From the NCBI GenBank assembly GCA_019155185.1, contig CM032805.1, forward strand, positions 13,197,942-13,261,941: a stretch of 64,000 nt of DNA, written 5' to 3'. The translations under genes were made by a program, and so were the position numbers. The stretch comes from Beaufortia kweichowensis (lineage: Eukaryota; Chordata; Actinopteri; Cypriniformes; Gastromyzontidae). The notes beneath the pieces are model-generated. The model was not told the origin of the DNA. It did no database searches and saw only the letters and a program-made list of their open reading frames with translations. Shown here piece after piece: positions 22,330 through 33,900 of this stretch; within the stretch, counting starts at the first letter, position 1, and every line of letters starts with the position of its first letter.

Positions 22330-22720
22330 GTTCATTTTTAACTGTAGCCTTCAGTTTCTTCCATTTACCATCATCACACGATAAATCGGTTCGGCTCTGT
22401 CCGTCACACGCACTCAGAAACAAAATAGTCTCAGTATATCTAATTGGAGAATCTTTTAAGTGAATTTCTTTTTTTACCCCATTCCTGTTCCTAGGAGAAA
22501 TTAAGTATTCTATTCGCTGCATAAATTTTCAGGTCTTACTCATGCGACACTCGGGGGTGTTGAATTTTTTATGACAAAAACGGTCTAATAATTGTTGAAC
22601 AGATGTATTGTTGAAGAGTGGGCTCCAACAGACCTCATAAAACAGATTTAACATGTTAACCCTGGCTAGCCTTTAAATGACATGCAAAAAGAGAAGGGCC
22701 GATGACTGAAATGAAGCTAA
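22330..22720. promoter_or_regulatory. candidate regulatory block
   Basis: TAATTGGA at 22441-22448 and several CpGs (ACGATAAATCGGTTCGG near 22378). No repeat. Confidence 0.3.
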
Positions 22721-23320
22721 AAGCTGTTTGCTATTAGCGTTTTCCTCTAACATATTGAAATGATTGATAAAAATTACTGAATGAAGAGTCTAATAGTGCA
22801 CAAAATAGGCTCACTGGTTAAAAACATTGTTTTTTAAAGATGTTTCATCACTTATTTGAATCATAGATGTGTTAAGACACTTTTCAAGTTCACAGTAGCA
22901 TTTCTTTGATTTCAATGAAGCCCCTAAAAGTCAGCCATATGTGTCAAAAAGAAATAATGGGTGTTTTCACCACATTGGGACTGGAATTAGGTAGTGTGCC
23001 AGTGGCAACATTCGATTTCCTTCATCTAATTTGGGTCTTTTTTCACTCCCTGACTTGCTGCATAATTTAAAACTGACCCATGCCTGTGCTGATGGCACTG
23101 AAGTTTTGACCCATGATTTCTTTTAATCAGAATCAAAAATACATGAGTTACATGTCAGCTGAACTTCCCTCATGTTTACATAATGGGCATCAGCTCCAAA
23201 TTAGCCCACTTCCAAACTTGACATGCATCAGGAGGCTGTGGAGGCCTTTGAGGGTCTGGATAAACATTATCAAAGGTCAGGAATTTCAGTTTACTTATTC
23301 CCATCGAGGTTAGTCCACTT
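22721..23320. promoter_or_regulatory. candidate regulatory block, weaker
   Basis: Repeat-free but more AT-rich. The stretches 22720-22790 and 22950-23300 look most complex. The 66-codon frame at 23113-23313 has no known match. Confidence 0.25.
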
Positions 23321-23518
23321 TTTATTAAGTTTACATTTTTTTTCCATTAACCTCATTAGCTTTAAAGCTATTTCATTTTCCAGGTTTAATGATTAAAAGA
23401 CTACGACTTAAATTAGTTGTAATTCTTAATGCATCTATTGACTTCCACTAATATATGTGCCAAACTGAATATTATTGAAATTGAAAAGAAAGGATAATTC
23501 TCCTTGAATAGTGTTAGA

Positions 23519-23585
23519 TGGTTATTCATTTGTCAGATGCTTTTATTCAAAGCAAAAAAAAGGTATATTCAAGGTAGAGTTTTTG
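23519..23585 (-). mobile_element. SINE tail fragment
   Basis: TCATTTGTCAGATGC, then TTTTATTCAAAGCA and GTATATTCAAGGTA, correspond to the tail module of the tRNA-derived SINE in reverse orientation. The tRNA head is absent. Confidence 0.5.
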
Positions 23586-23689
23586 CTTTTGTGTTCCCTT
23601 TAAATCAAACCTATAATCAATGGCAGGAACCGTGTGTATTAAATACATTTCTTTTAATGTGACATATGAGAATCCTCAGAATTACTTGA

Positions 23690-24200
23690 ATAATACAGGC
23701 AGGTGTGTTTGAAAGCTGTTACAAACCGCTGGGGGATGGTGTCTCTGGGATTGGAGAACCCTGGTCTGGGTCTTAAAAAGTGTTCATTTACATTATGAAA
23801 AATGTTTCTGCTATAATCATTATCTTTTTGGTTTTGCTCATTAACATTTACACTTTTGTAATCACAACATAACTATGCACCAGTGACCTCGAAGTGCAGA
23901 CCAGACTCCAGGACCGTAGCACAACTTGTCCATTATATCTACACTCAACTGAAGGATTACAGCACCATTCATTTCTGTCGCTTCCCTTTGTTACCGGATG
24001 AAGCCATTTAACAAATCCCCATTAATTCTGTGTATGGCAGTAAGATATAATTTAGGTGGCCGTTAATTACATGCAGTATGTCCTGAATAATTTACTGGTC
24101 AAAGACAAATTTAATTAAGTCACCATTCATTGATAATGTAGGTGCGTGAACATGTTAATGTTATGCACACAGAGAGTGTATTTAAGAGCCAGGCCTAACA
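23690..24200. promoter_or_regulatory. candidate enhancer block
   Basis: Homeodomain cores TTAATTA (24063-24069) and TTAATTAA (24111-24118) flank TGGTCAAAGACAAA, which contains a TCF/SOX-like CAAAG. Left part has CpGs and no repeats. Confidence 0.4.
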
Positions 24201-24398
24201 CAGACGTTCTCTGTATCATTGTCCTTTGGGACTTATTGGATATTAGATGTAGACTAGATATGCTTCAACGTTTCTTGAGTTAAGTGTATTATACATATTA
24301 TTTTGTCAGCACTAGGATGTAGTTACCACATTGGCCAGCAGGGTCTATAGCGTGCTAATTTTTCTTTATAGGTGGTGAAAAATTACTTGCCCTTAAAG

Positions 24399-24400
<2 letters not shown>

Positions 24401-24438
<38 letters not shown>
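24401..24438. repeat. (TC)19 microsatellite
   Basis: Perfect uninterrupted TC dinucleotide run of 38 bp. Confidence 0.95.
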
Positions 24439-24442
<4 letters not shown>

Positions 24443-24770
24443 AATTGGCTCAGCAAGAGCTAGATGAGAACCAGTCCATCACTTTCTTATTGACTTTGAG
24501 GTATTTCCTTAACTCGTATTGATTAAAGCTTGGTTCATAGTACTGGAAGCTAATTCAAGGTCATTGCTTAAAGCCAACCAACAGACTCTTTCTCTGAGTT
24601 TTAAGGATCAAGCTTTGTAATGGCTAGTTTTTGAACATTAAGTGTTCAACATTTGCTCTGTGTGTTGTGGACAGTTAGCTTTCATCCTCTTTAGTGCTGT
24701 ATTATCTACAATTTTAGCAGACACACATATTGACCAGGTAGCATGCATGAGAATAAAAAAACCCACATAT
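24439..24770. other. spacer
   Basis: No gene or motif cluster seen between the microsatellite and the SINE fragment. Confidence 0.35.
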
Positions 24771-24818
24771 TGCAAGTCACTTTGGTTAAAAGCATCTGCC
24801 ACATAAATAAATGTAAAT
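24771..24818 (+). mobile_element. SINE tail fragment
   Basis: TGCAAGTCACTTTGGTTAAA and AGCATCTGCCACATAAATAA are the tail module of the tRNA-derived SINE in the + orientation. Only the 3' part is preserved. Confidence 0.65.
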
Positions 24819-25059
24819 ATACTATAGTCTAGAGTTTGTACAGCTAAAGTACTGCCATTTATATGATCATTTAAAAAGCAGTTATCAGTCCCCTACAGTA
24901 TTGTGTATTTTTATGTGACTTTCTGCCAGTAGATCTGACAGATTTATTATACATTTGAGAAAAGGAGAGAGGGAAAAGTTTATAGTTTCTACTTCTCTCG
25001 GCTCGTTTAGCAGATTTAACAAAAGTTAAAGCTATAAAATGTGTGATCTGGTGTGTCTT

Positions 25060-25520
25060 TAATTTCTCCGGTTAATTCACATAGCCATTCTCTATACTCC
25101 TTGCGTATGAAGAGTACCCCCTAGGAAGAAAAACAATAGACTGTCTGAGTGGCACCAATTGCCTGGGGGCAGGACTTGCTCCATTAGGATCCCCAAAAGG
25201 TATCTAGTGAAACAAAGCCTGAGTCTGCAGTTGATTGGCAAACAAAGTAGGCACAGGCACTTAGGAATTCAATTGCATTTTACCCATCACCATCTCTGTT
25301 CAGTCTAAATTGTGCGCCTGGACTAACAGCTTCTATTAGCTCTAGTGGTGCCTATTCAGGTGCTAATTGAGATGAAACCAGGGTTTGTCAAGGCAATTAT
25401 AACAAATAGCTGAAAATGGCTGGAGATGGCCTTTGAGCGAGCTAAAACTGTGGAGGGGTATTAATCTTTTATAGCCGTGACATGAGCAATAAGGAGTAAA
25501 TTTATCACTGTATCACATCT
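25060..25520. promoter_or_regulatory. large candidate enhancer block
   Basis: Dense, repeat-free sequence with homeodomain cores (TAATTGA at 25363-25369, TCTATTAGCTC near 25332), NFI-like TTGGCAAACA near 25235 and a CCATTAGGATCC segment. No open frame of note. Among the strongest enhancer-like textures here. Confidence 0.4.
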
Positions 25521-25789
25521 GCAAAGATGATATGATATCATTATGTTTTTTCATCTTCTTAAAATACAGAGGAAAGGGGTCGACTCTGACGGTGCTCAGA
25601 AGTTTGTACGTTGTGTTGCTTACTGATGGGTTGGCCGGATGTATTGTGACCCTTGGAAATTAGAGTCTCCATCTATAAGATTTTCTAAAAAGCATAGTCA
25701 GTTTATATATATACTTTAATACAATTTATTTATATGACTTATATTAATTGCTACATTAAATAATGGGGGAAAAGTTGTGTTGATCAGAC
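25521..25789. other. AT-rich spacer
   Basis: TATATATATAC patch near 25705. Otherwise featureless. Confidence 0.4.
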
Positions 25790-26330
25790 CTGTGTGTGTT
25801 TTGCCAGAGAGTTAGAATACCAATGCATCCAATAAGAAACCATGCAAAACCTCTCACAATACATAAAGCCATGGCTCAATGTGGCAATAATCCTTTTTTC
25901 TCAATCCCTGATGCAAGTCTTTACCCAAACTGTATAAATAACACCCCCACCTGGACCTTATTCACCATCCAATGGCATTTATTAGGAAGTCTACGTTCTC
26001 ATTTGCATCAGAATTACCTCTTCAGGTACTGGTGTTAAACTCTCAAGCCAGCCATTCCATGGATCACTTAAGCCGAAAGCTTATCAGTGTTATTATAATT
26101 TATAAAGGATTTAGGAAATCATATTTTGGAGAATGTTGATCCATAGACCATTCCGGAGGTGTTATTTTCTCACTCCTGTGTTTACCCACTTGGTAGATCG
26201 GCATTGTGGAATTTTGCACTTATCTCTCTGGAAATCCGCTTTCGCCTCCGAGAGAACACTCGGATATTTCCATAAATTACACAGACGGAGTGAGAAAAGA
26301 AGGTGCTTCACCTGAGGCAACTAAAAAGTT
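25790..26330. promoter_or_regulatory. candidate enhancer block
   Basis: Octamer ATTTGCAT at 26001-26008. CCGAG-6 nt-CTCGG inverted repeat near 26249-26264 lies between GGAAAT and ATTTCC half-sites. The 80- and 60-codon + frames are unsupported. Confidence 0.35.
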
Positions 26331-27049
26331 TTCTAGAGCTTGCTGAACATGTTGTGGGAATGAGCGTGATTGTGTCTTTAAGAGCGCTCTGACATGTTGC
26401 TTCTAAATCAATGTTAAGATTGTGAATGCTTGGTTAGCAAAACTGCAAAGGGGAAAATCAGACATGGTCTATTGCTTGCAAAGTAAGCGAGTTGAAATAA
26501 TTTTTTGGTGTACGCCTCGGTTAACTGTCATTAGAAAGAAACAAGCTTGTTGTAACTTCGGATGCCTAAAACAGCAATTATAATTGTAAAGTAAAAAAGT
26601 TATGGTGACCTAAAGAATATGAACTTTTACTATTTTAAAATAAAATTGAATAATTATGTGCTTATTGCATTTGAAATGCACATGCTTTATGCCACAACGT
26701 TTGCCTCTATACATCATCATCTCTGCTTGAAGCCAAATAACTGACACTTTTTATTTTGTAAAGATATTTACAACGTTTTATAAAGTTTGCAGCTTTAAGT
26801 TTGATTTTACAGTAGCTATAGTACTTTGATGGTTACCAAAATTTTTAATCAAAAACAACCTAAAATGAACTGGCTTGTGAATGTGGTCATGTCATACATG
26901 GTTTGTGTGTTTCTTACTTTTGTCTCTCAGAAAGACGTGCAAAATGCAGGTTACCCTCAGAGAATGTGCCATTCAATTCATATCACATCACGACTGTGTA
27001 CATCCTAACATTACAACACGTATGAAAAGGAACAAGTGTAATTTCTCAA
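26331..27049. other. mixed, mostly AT-rich stretch
   Basis: Two overlapping + frames (26826-27008, 26881-27150) reflect a stop-poor patch and resemble no family. No repeats recognised. Confidence 0.3.
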
Positions 27050-27570
27050 AAGCAGCATATGCGCCACACATTAGCTCTGAGAGGACCGAATCCTCCTCGT
27101 TCCTTCATTCTAATTTACAGTCTCAATGGACTGTACCTTTCAGAAGGTAGAGTGCCTCTCTACAGTCCACTGTAATGCATATTCCCTTTGTTATAGCGTT
27201 AGTGTCAATTCTGACTCAACATGGATTGCCAATTTGTCTTTTTTTGGCACGGGCAATTTAAATGCACTGGCTTTTATGCAAAACATACTAAAATCAAGCT
27301 TTTTCCACTAAATTGGACATTTTTATGGTTATAATTTTGCCATTCTGATGGTAAGAAATGCTGCCCCAAAGGGATTGTGCCTCTTATCTTTTGTAGCTTT
27401 CCGTGATGTCTGGATGACAAGTTTCTTTAATATGCATGGAGAATGGCAATTTTGGGAGACTTTTGTCCTCGGATCTTGATGTGGCAGATGCCAGAGGAAT
27501 TACCCCCCACCCCATCCCTCCCAGTTCCTGGTCCTAATAAAAATGTCAGAGCTCTGGAAACCTGTACTCT
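27050..27570. promoter_or_regulatory. candidate enhancer block
   Basis: Contains TTTGGCACGGGCAA near 27243 (NFI-like half-sites) and TTTAATATGCATGG with ATGCAT at 27432-27437. Repeat-free throughout. Followed by a C-rich ACCCCCCACCCCATCC patch near 27504. Confidence 0.35.
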
Positions 27571-28129
27571 ATCTAATCATCTTTATAATGAAGTGTGGCT
27601 GACAAAAAATCAGGAAAGTCTATATAAAAATTCTAAACGTAGAAAAGATTCAGTATTATGTGTTCAGTTATAGCATTATGAATGCATAATTGTGAAACTA
27701 TGAGTTTTTTATAATACAGCATATAATATACATAATTGGATTGACCACCAATTTTTTTATGATACACATTGCTATTAAGAATAATGCATCAAATAACTTT
27801 TTTCATTTTGATCATTTGTATCAGAAAGTGTCTCATTTATTATGTTGTATATATTTTACAGATAATGTAGTGTATATATACTCTTTTATCTAAATATACT
27901 AAATACACTTTATTTAAGTTATTTAATATAATCAGTATATTTCAAAATGTATAGCAGTAATTGTCTGGCACAAAGTATTGTGGATTGATTTCTCAGTTCT
28001 TAAGATCTCAGCATTAAAATTAAGCTACTATTAATTTACTAATGTAACTAGAAGAACCCCAATATATATAATAGCAATGAACAGCAACATTTAACTAAAT
28101 ATTACACCATAAAACAGAAAAATGCCTCG
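27571..28129. other. AT-rich spacer
   Basis: Strongly AT-rich with TATATA strings (27720-27900). No feature. Confidence 0.45.
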
Positions 28130-28460
28130 CAGGCAGGTAGATTTTAAGATCCGCTGTCAGGATTAAGAGAGGCTTGATGCGTCAATCAAAGCAAAAAGGA
28201 AGAGGGTTGGCGAGGGGAGCGGCCTCATTTGCATCCTTCTTCTTTTCTCTCTGTTAACTTTATTAGGATGGGCGGGGCACATGTTTGGGAAGCCCTGCCT
28301 CTGTAATACAGCTCCAGACAGCACGCTCGATCTCTGTCCCGCGTCCCAGTTCTCTCGCGAACGCAATTAAAAATGTATAAGGCTGCAGCTAGGATGGATT
28401 AGATGCCGGTGTCCCACGGCTACTGATCTGGAGTGTGAAGTTGTCACAGAGGGGGGGTTG
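28130..28460. promoter_or_regulatory. candidate enhancer block
   Basis: Octamer ATTTGCAT at 28227-28234, GGGCGGGGC GC-box at 28270-28278, and CpGs at 28323-28361. The combination of a GC box, an octamer and CpGs could also fit a promoter, but no TATA or transcript evidence is visible. Confidence 0.35.
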
Positions 28461-28830
28461 GAGGAAAAGGTGTGGGCAGGCACCTCCCGACTATGAAACT
28501 TCTATAGACCCGACGCTCCAGACCCTCTCACTTCACCACCCCCCACCCACAAAACCCACTTATCATGCTTCCAAATGGATTACCCGGTTTTGCTTTTATT
28601 TACTGTTTCCCTCCCAGGTGTCATCCCTCACCTGTCCGATACAGTGAGTAGCCTTTCATCCACCCCCCCTACCAGAGACTGCCGTCTGTACCACACCTGC
28701 CAACAGCGTGCTCGCAGCTAATCAATCTCACCCACCTTTTTTTCTTTTTTAGACCCACCCTCACCAAAGACGAGGGCGCGTCCCGCAAGATAAAGTATCA
28801 TTCTATCATGTTGGGTTACTTTGGGTTGAA
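28461..28830. other. C-rich mixed stretch
   Basis: Contains CACCACCCCCCACCCAC near 28535 and CCACCCCCCCTACC near 28659, plus an ACGAGGGCGCGTCCCGC CpG patch near 28769. No frame or repeat is assigned. Confidence 0.3.
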
Positions 28831-30388
28831 TATGTTTAGCCAAGTGGGCTTTCCTCTTTTTTGAGAACAGGAAAAAGAGGATAAAACAGGAAGTGACCTG
28901 ATATGCAGTATCATTATGTATGTGTTTGTATGTGTGCGTTTATAGATTAGTTTTTTAAGAGTACCCTGTATGTACCCTGGGGGATCTAAGCAGGTTCTAG
29001 GAGTAAAGATTTAGATTTTTGCTTTGGTAAACCTATGAATCAGAAATTTCAAGTAATTTAAATATTGTATTTGTAACAATTATTGCATGATTTGTATAAC
29101 ACATTAACACATTTTGTGAGTATTTTTTAAAGAAAGAAGTGTAAATAATAGGACAAAAATGTTAGGAAACACTGCAATAGAAGAAAGTGTTTAACAAGTT
29201 TAAACAAGGTTTGTATTTGTTTGGGTCTTATCCAGAGAGCTTCATACTTTTTAAGTGCTGATTTGAGCCCATTTTATTTTGTGCTCTTTGGTTTTACTTT
29301 GCTTTTATGATGTGACATACTGATGGATTCCAAACAAACAGATAAATGAAATAAATATGGGCCAGCAACAAAAGCAACTGCAAACAATATCAATAATAAC
29401 ACTGGAAATGTTCCTTTTCATCTAAATGGACTCTGAACATAATGTTCCTTGTTAGAAAAGGCTCTTGTGGGTTCCATTCAATATACCGATCAATTCTTCA
29501 AAGAAAAGATTACTTATTGACTCTAGTTGTTATTTCCCATTTTTACATCTCATATTCAGAGATTTTCACAGTGTTAAGCTGATCAATGCATTTTTACCCA
29601 AGAGCGCAGGGTTTACCGTCAGGTTATGTTATTTCTGATGGGACTGGTCACCTGAAGGCCTATTTTAACATCTTTACTGCTAATATGCAGGTGTGATGTG
29701 TGACAGAATGTGTTTCGATGAGCTTGCTTATCACGCATTGCTTTTAACTAAAAGCAGAGAGGGAAGGCAAAGGAAGCCATGTGGTTTTATACTGTACAGT
29801 GTGCTATGAATTTGCTATTGAAACGATTTCCTGTTGCAGCAAATGTGCAACTAGTTAAAAGCTGCTTATGAAATAAAGAAAGGGGTCACATTTTTTGGTA
29901 AGAATTATTGTATTGTGTAATATTTAACAGAGCATTAGTGTGTACAGAAAGTTAAAAATCATTACTGTCATTACAACGTCAATATAAATTGTTCTATAAA
30001 GTGGGCGCAAAAAAGACGTGGGGACGTGAGACATTTTCTCAGAACTTTTATCTGCCATTTTTGTGATTACTTCTATAGCACTGATTTGAATGTGATATAT
30101 GTCACAAATGTCAGTTCACGCAGAACATTGTAGTCTACGCTATACTATATTGCTACACACTTAACGATGAATTAACTGTGAATATGTTTCACTAGTTTTT
30201 CATCCAGAATCCAGAAAGAACAATATATTATATCTACTTCATATAACCTATAATAATATAACAAATTTTTGTTTGATTTTTAGGTATATAGTGCAAATGA
30301 TTAATTCAGTGTACTTTGGGTGTTGAAATACAGATATATATAATGGTCCTGAAAAATATTGATTAATGATTTGTCACATAGTGTTACT
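28831..30388. other. AT-rich unannotated stretch
   Basis: About 1.5 kb with no recognised gene, RNA or transposon. Slightly more complex near 29560-29800. A short GGGCGCAAAAAAGACGTGGG patch near 30002 is the only CpG-bearing piece. Confidence 0.4.
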
Positions 30389-30554
30389 AAACTGTAAAAA
30401 AGTCATTTACAAGTCATTTCAACACATCACTTATTTTATGGAGTTGAAATAAAATAAGAATCAGTTGAAATAATGTGAAAACAATGTAAATGACTTGTAA
30501 AACTAAGTTGATTGGTCCTAAAATTTTAAGGCAACAAAGAATTGTTTACAGTGT
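30389..30554. mobile_element. MITE with CTGTAAA / TTTACAG ends
   Basis: Terminal inverted sequences AAACTGTAAAAAAGTC and TTGTTTACAGTGT bracket internal inverted repeats: CATTTACAAGTC pairs with a TAAATGACTTGTAA segment, and CTTATTTTA pairs with TAAAATAAG. The right part TTTTAAGGCAACAAAGAATTG resembles the end of a common fish DNA element. No coding capacity. Confidence 0.5.
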
Positions 30555-30649
30555 AATATATAAACGGAGAACAATTAATATAGTAAATGTGTAACATTAT
30601 TTAAACTAAACCAAAACGTCTATAACTTACGTAAACATAATTGGGAAAA

Positions 30650-31330
30650 AACACCAACGTTTGATTATTTCCCTTATGGCCTGTCTGTCATTACAGCAAA
30701 TCAAAAGTCGTTTCATCTCCCTGGCCTACAGGAGGAGCACGGGGGCCAGTTGTCCCGATTCACGGGGCAGCACAACCTGCTCCAGCCTCCGCTCATTAGC
30801 CAGCCCCGCTAAGACGGAGGTGTCTTCTCCTCCAAAGCCTCAGCTTTGACATTCACGCCGCGCTTCCAGTCGATCAGGTCCCAGTTCTGATAAATTTGCA
30901 TCTCTTTGAATGTGACGCTGAAAAAAGCGGCGAAAAAAGGGAGGGGAGGAAAAAAGAGCCCAGCCACTAGATTAAATTTTGCCGACTAGAAAATGAGAAA
31001 AAAGAGCCTCTATCTCCTGGAGTCTACTGGGAAGATCTTTATTCTGATTCTTGTTAGAATTGTTTATCACAGTGACAGAGCAGGCCTGAGCAGAGATAAA
31101 GGCAGTGCTCCATCACGCGCCCTGACAGTCGTAGGACATGCAGTGGAATGAAAGAAGCCAGGGAAATATTATTAATAGATGCTGACTTGATTTGCCTCGA
31201 TTGCAAGTCAAGACGAGGGGGCCATGGCTTGATTGCAGCCTATGAAGTTCTGTCCAAAAGGGAAGCTATTTTTCATTAAGTGATAGAAGTCTTTTTCTTT
31301 TTTTGCCTCCCTTTTGCTTTCCAAGGAGCT
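30650..31330. promoter_or_regulatory. large candidate enhancer block
   Basis: Long repeat-free, CpG-containing sequence (for example CGCCGCGCTTCC near 30856, GCGGCGAAAAAAGG near 30927) with octamer ATTTGCAT at 30894-30901 and CTTTATTCTGATTC segments. A 62-codon + frame at the left edge matches nothing known. Confidence 0.4.
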
Positions 31331-31373
31331 GATAACTTATGCAGTTTATTCTAACTGTGCTGATTTGTGTCAG

Positions 31374-31408
31374 TGAGAGAAAGAGAGAGAGACCGAGAGA
31401 GAGAGAGA
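31374..31408. repeat. imperfect (GA)n microsatellite
   Basis: GA dinucleotides interrupted by AA and CC. The minus-strand 160-codon frame that begins here owes its serine-leucine run to this repeat and is not a gene. Confidence 0.9.
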
Positions 31409-32116
31409 ATGGGGCTTATCTTGTCTTTTATAAAATAAACCGCCTTTCCTGGTATAATGCTGGTTTTGGTGCAAGTGACGTGCTTGCGTGCACATTTGAC
31501 CTTTTCCTGTGATCTACATGCATGCAGCTGCAGTGTGGTTGCTATATGAAAAAACATGAATGTAATTCGCATAATGCCGGTAATGCAAACCAGTGAATCT
31601 GACAGCAATAGTAATTCAAATATAAGAACAAAAAAAATGTGTAACTGAAAAAATATACTGCATATAGTAAGTGTAAATGTGAAATCGCATGAGATTGTGA
31701 TCAAGAGTATACAAGTGCTTAGCTGGCACGTTGAATGCATGGAGAAAAGAGGTACAATAGGGGATTTGGTGGGATGTTGTGGGTGTGTAAGGTGCCCGCT
31801 GTTGCTGTGGTAGACTGAAATGCACACATACACACCTGTCGTGTGAACGGAGGAGGCGGTGGTGTTGTTTAAGGTTAGACAGATGGAAGTATAACACAGG
31901 CTGAATGAACCCCAGTGTTAAAACATCTACATTTATGCAATCATGTTTGAATCCTCATCATTTTGTTGATATTAATTTTAGCTTTATGTTCAGAATATTT
32001 ATTGTTGTGGTATTTATGCACAGCACTTTTGAAACCTTTTTTTTCAAAAGTGTTGTAAAAAAAAAAGAGTTGTAAATGCAGTAAATAAGACAACTACAAC
32101 TACATGTTCTCTCATC
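31409..32116. other. AT-rich stretch
   Basis: Low-complexity A/T runs (32035-32075) and no recognised feature. Minus-strand frames of 82-160 codons are rejected. Confidence 0.35.
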
Positions 32117-32172
32117 TGTAAGTTGCTTCGAGATAAACGAGTCTGATAGATGAATAAATGTAATTGTAAATG
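32117..32172 (+). mobile_element. SINE tail fragment
   Basis: TGTAAGTTGCTTCGAGATAA and TGAATAAATGTAATTGTAAA match the 3' tail of the tRNA-derived SINE, + orientation. Confidence 0.6.
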
Positions 32173-32227
32173 ACTGATTAAAACAAAACAAAATGCAAAA
32201 ATGCATGAAGATTATATATTCCTCTAT

Positions 32228-32302
32228 ATATACTGGTAGAGTGTTGGATTTGCAACATAACAGTTGTGGGTTTGAGTCCCAGGAAGCACACGTACTGATA
32301 AA
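32228..32302 (+). mobile_element. SINE tRNA-like head
   Basis: TACTGGTAGAGTG (A-box-like) and GTGGGTTTGAGTCCCAGGA (B-box-like) keep the spacing of an internal RNA polymerase III promoter, then GAAGCACACGTACTGATA follows as in the family body. It cannot fold as a full tRNA and carries no mature tRNA, so it is a SINE head. Confidence 0.65.
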
Positions 32303-33189
32303 TATATGTTTATTATTTTTAACCTGATATACTACATTTGTTTCTTTAAGATTTTAAGTAAATATTGCAATAATATTTTTGTATGTTTACCTTTAAAAAC
32401 ATTTTTCATCCGTTTCAAAGTTTTTATCATTGGTATTTTACATGGTATGACATGCAAATTAAACAAAATATATTTTTTGTAAGCAAGTGTTTTGTAGAAT
32501 TTTTTAAAATATATTTGCTTACATTGTATGATTTAATTGTAGTTAAATGCTTTTCAACTTGACACATGAACCCCTTCCAATTCCCTCGTGAAGCACCAGG
32601 GGTTCGTTAACCCCTGTTTGGGAAACCCTGTTCTAATGTATTGTAATCGTACTGTACTTTAATCTACAGCATATACAAACGACTTATTTTATAATACAGT
32701 AAAAATAAGCTAAATCATTATTTGATACACCCAAACACATTTTTACTGTGTTTTGAAACATGACAATGTGCTGGATATTTGTTTCCCAGGCATAACTGCT
32801 AATTTTACTAAAACCTTTTATTTACAGTGTTGCTGTTGCACACATGCCAATTTTAAGGTCTGTTCATAAAAGTCTTAGTTTTTGGTTCGTCATGTTGTGA
32901 CTTTAAATGACGAGCTTATTACACACCGCCATCCATTCAACAGGGTTAAAATTAAACATCAATCTGACAGTCAACTGTATATTTGCATTCCACCTGTCTA
33001 CCTCATATCACCTGGCAGGAATGTTATATTGTATTTGTCAAAGGTTTCGCTGAAAAGAATCTTCGCCCCTACAAGTTGGCTTTAATGCAGTGCATGATGA
33101 AATGCCCATGTAATGTTAACCTGGGTTAACAGCTTCAAATGAGCTATTAAATTGCTCATAGAGAGACAAATTTTGAGTGCTATTCAAGT
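32303..33189. other. AT-rich stretch with repeat-like segment
   Basis: CAGGGGTT-CGTT-AACCCCTG at 32597-32616 is a perfect 8-bp-arm hairpin followed by GTTTGGGAAACCCTG, which resembles ends of a fish DNA transposon. An octamer ATGCAAAT lies at 32452-32459. The rest is unassigned. Confidence 0.35.
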
Positions 33190-33900
33190 GGGTCTTTACA
33201 AGTGACTTTCTTCTCTAATATGTTCTCAAGATATGTGAGAATACTACTAATTATAGCCTTTAGTAATGTAGCATAGCGGCTCTCGGCGGTAGCAGGATCT
33301 CTCTCTCCGCACACTTAAGTAGATCTGTACATTAAGTGGAACAGTAGCCCTATAGTTATCAAATGTCTAAATTCATTTCTCGCACATTAGTCACTTCTTT
33401 CCAAATGTGTCTCTCCAGCAGTCGTATCAGCAATATTCCACAGCCTATATTCTATGTCTTAGGAAATAGAGCTTTTCTAAGATTTAGTCGTATATTAGTT
33501 TCACACTTTTCAGCACAGGTTGACAGAAGATTGTGAATTGTTTTCCCAATACTATTACCCACCTAGAGAGGTCACGGGTGCTTTGTAGCTATTCTCAATG
33601 GCTCTGACGATTATCAACTTTTATTGTAATTGTAGTGTTAAGATCAGAACAGTAATACACAAGTCCTCTAGTCATTTTCTTAGACACTTTCATTTCAAGT
33701 AATTCTTTGCAGCATAGAAGGAATTTTACATTGCAAAAACATCGTCTTTTTTGTGGTCGCACATGTCGAAGAAAGCATCAGCGCTGTAAGTGAAAATTTT
33801 GAAGCAATTACCTTGACAAGGACGTGATTTTATGACAATGTATGATCAATGCGGCTCTTTCACCACAAAAGGGATACTCTGCTTGTAATGATTTGTAGGT
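33190..33900. promoter_or_regulatory. large candidate enhancer block
   Basis: Repeat-free, complex sequence with CTAATTAT at 33247-33254, CGGCTCTCGGCGG CpG patch at 33278-33290, and many TATTAG/TAAT motifs. No frame of note. Confidence 0.4.

Noticed and set aside
31351..31833. 160-codon minus-strand frame, the longest in this part
   Set aside because: Its end is the GA repeat read as Ser-Leu, the rest has no family resemblance, and flanks are AT-rich without splice or promoter support.
32228..32302. Possible tRNA gene
   Set aside because: A- and B-box-like motifs are present, but no cloverleaf or acceptor stem can be drawn and the downstream body matches a SINE.
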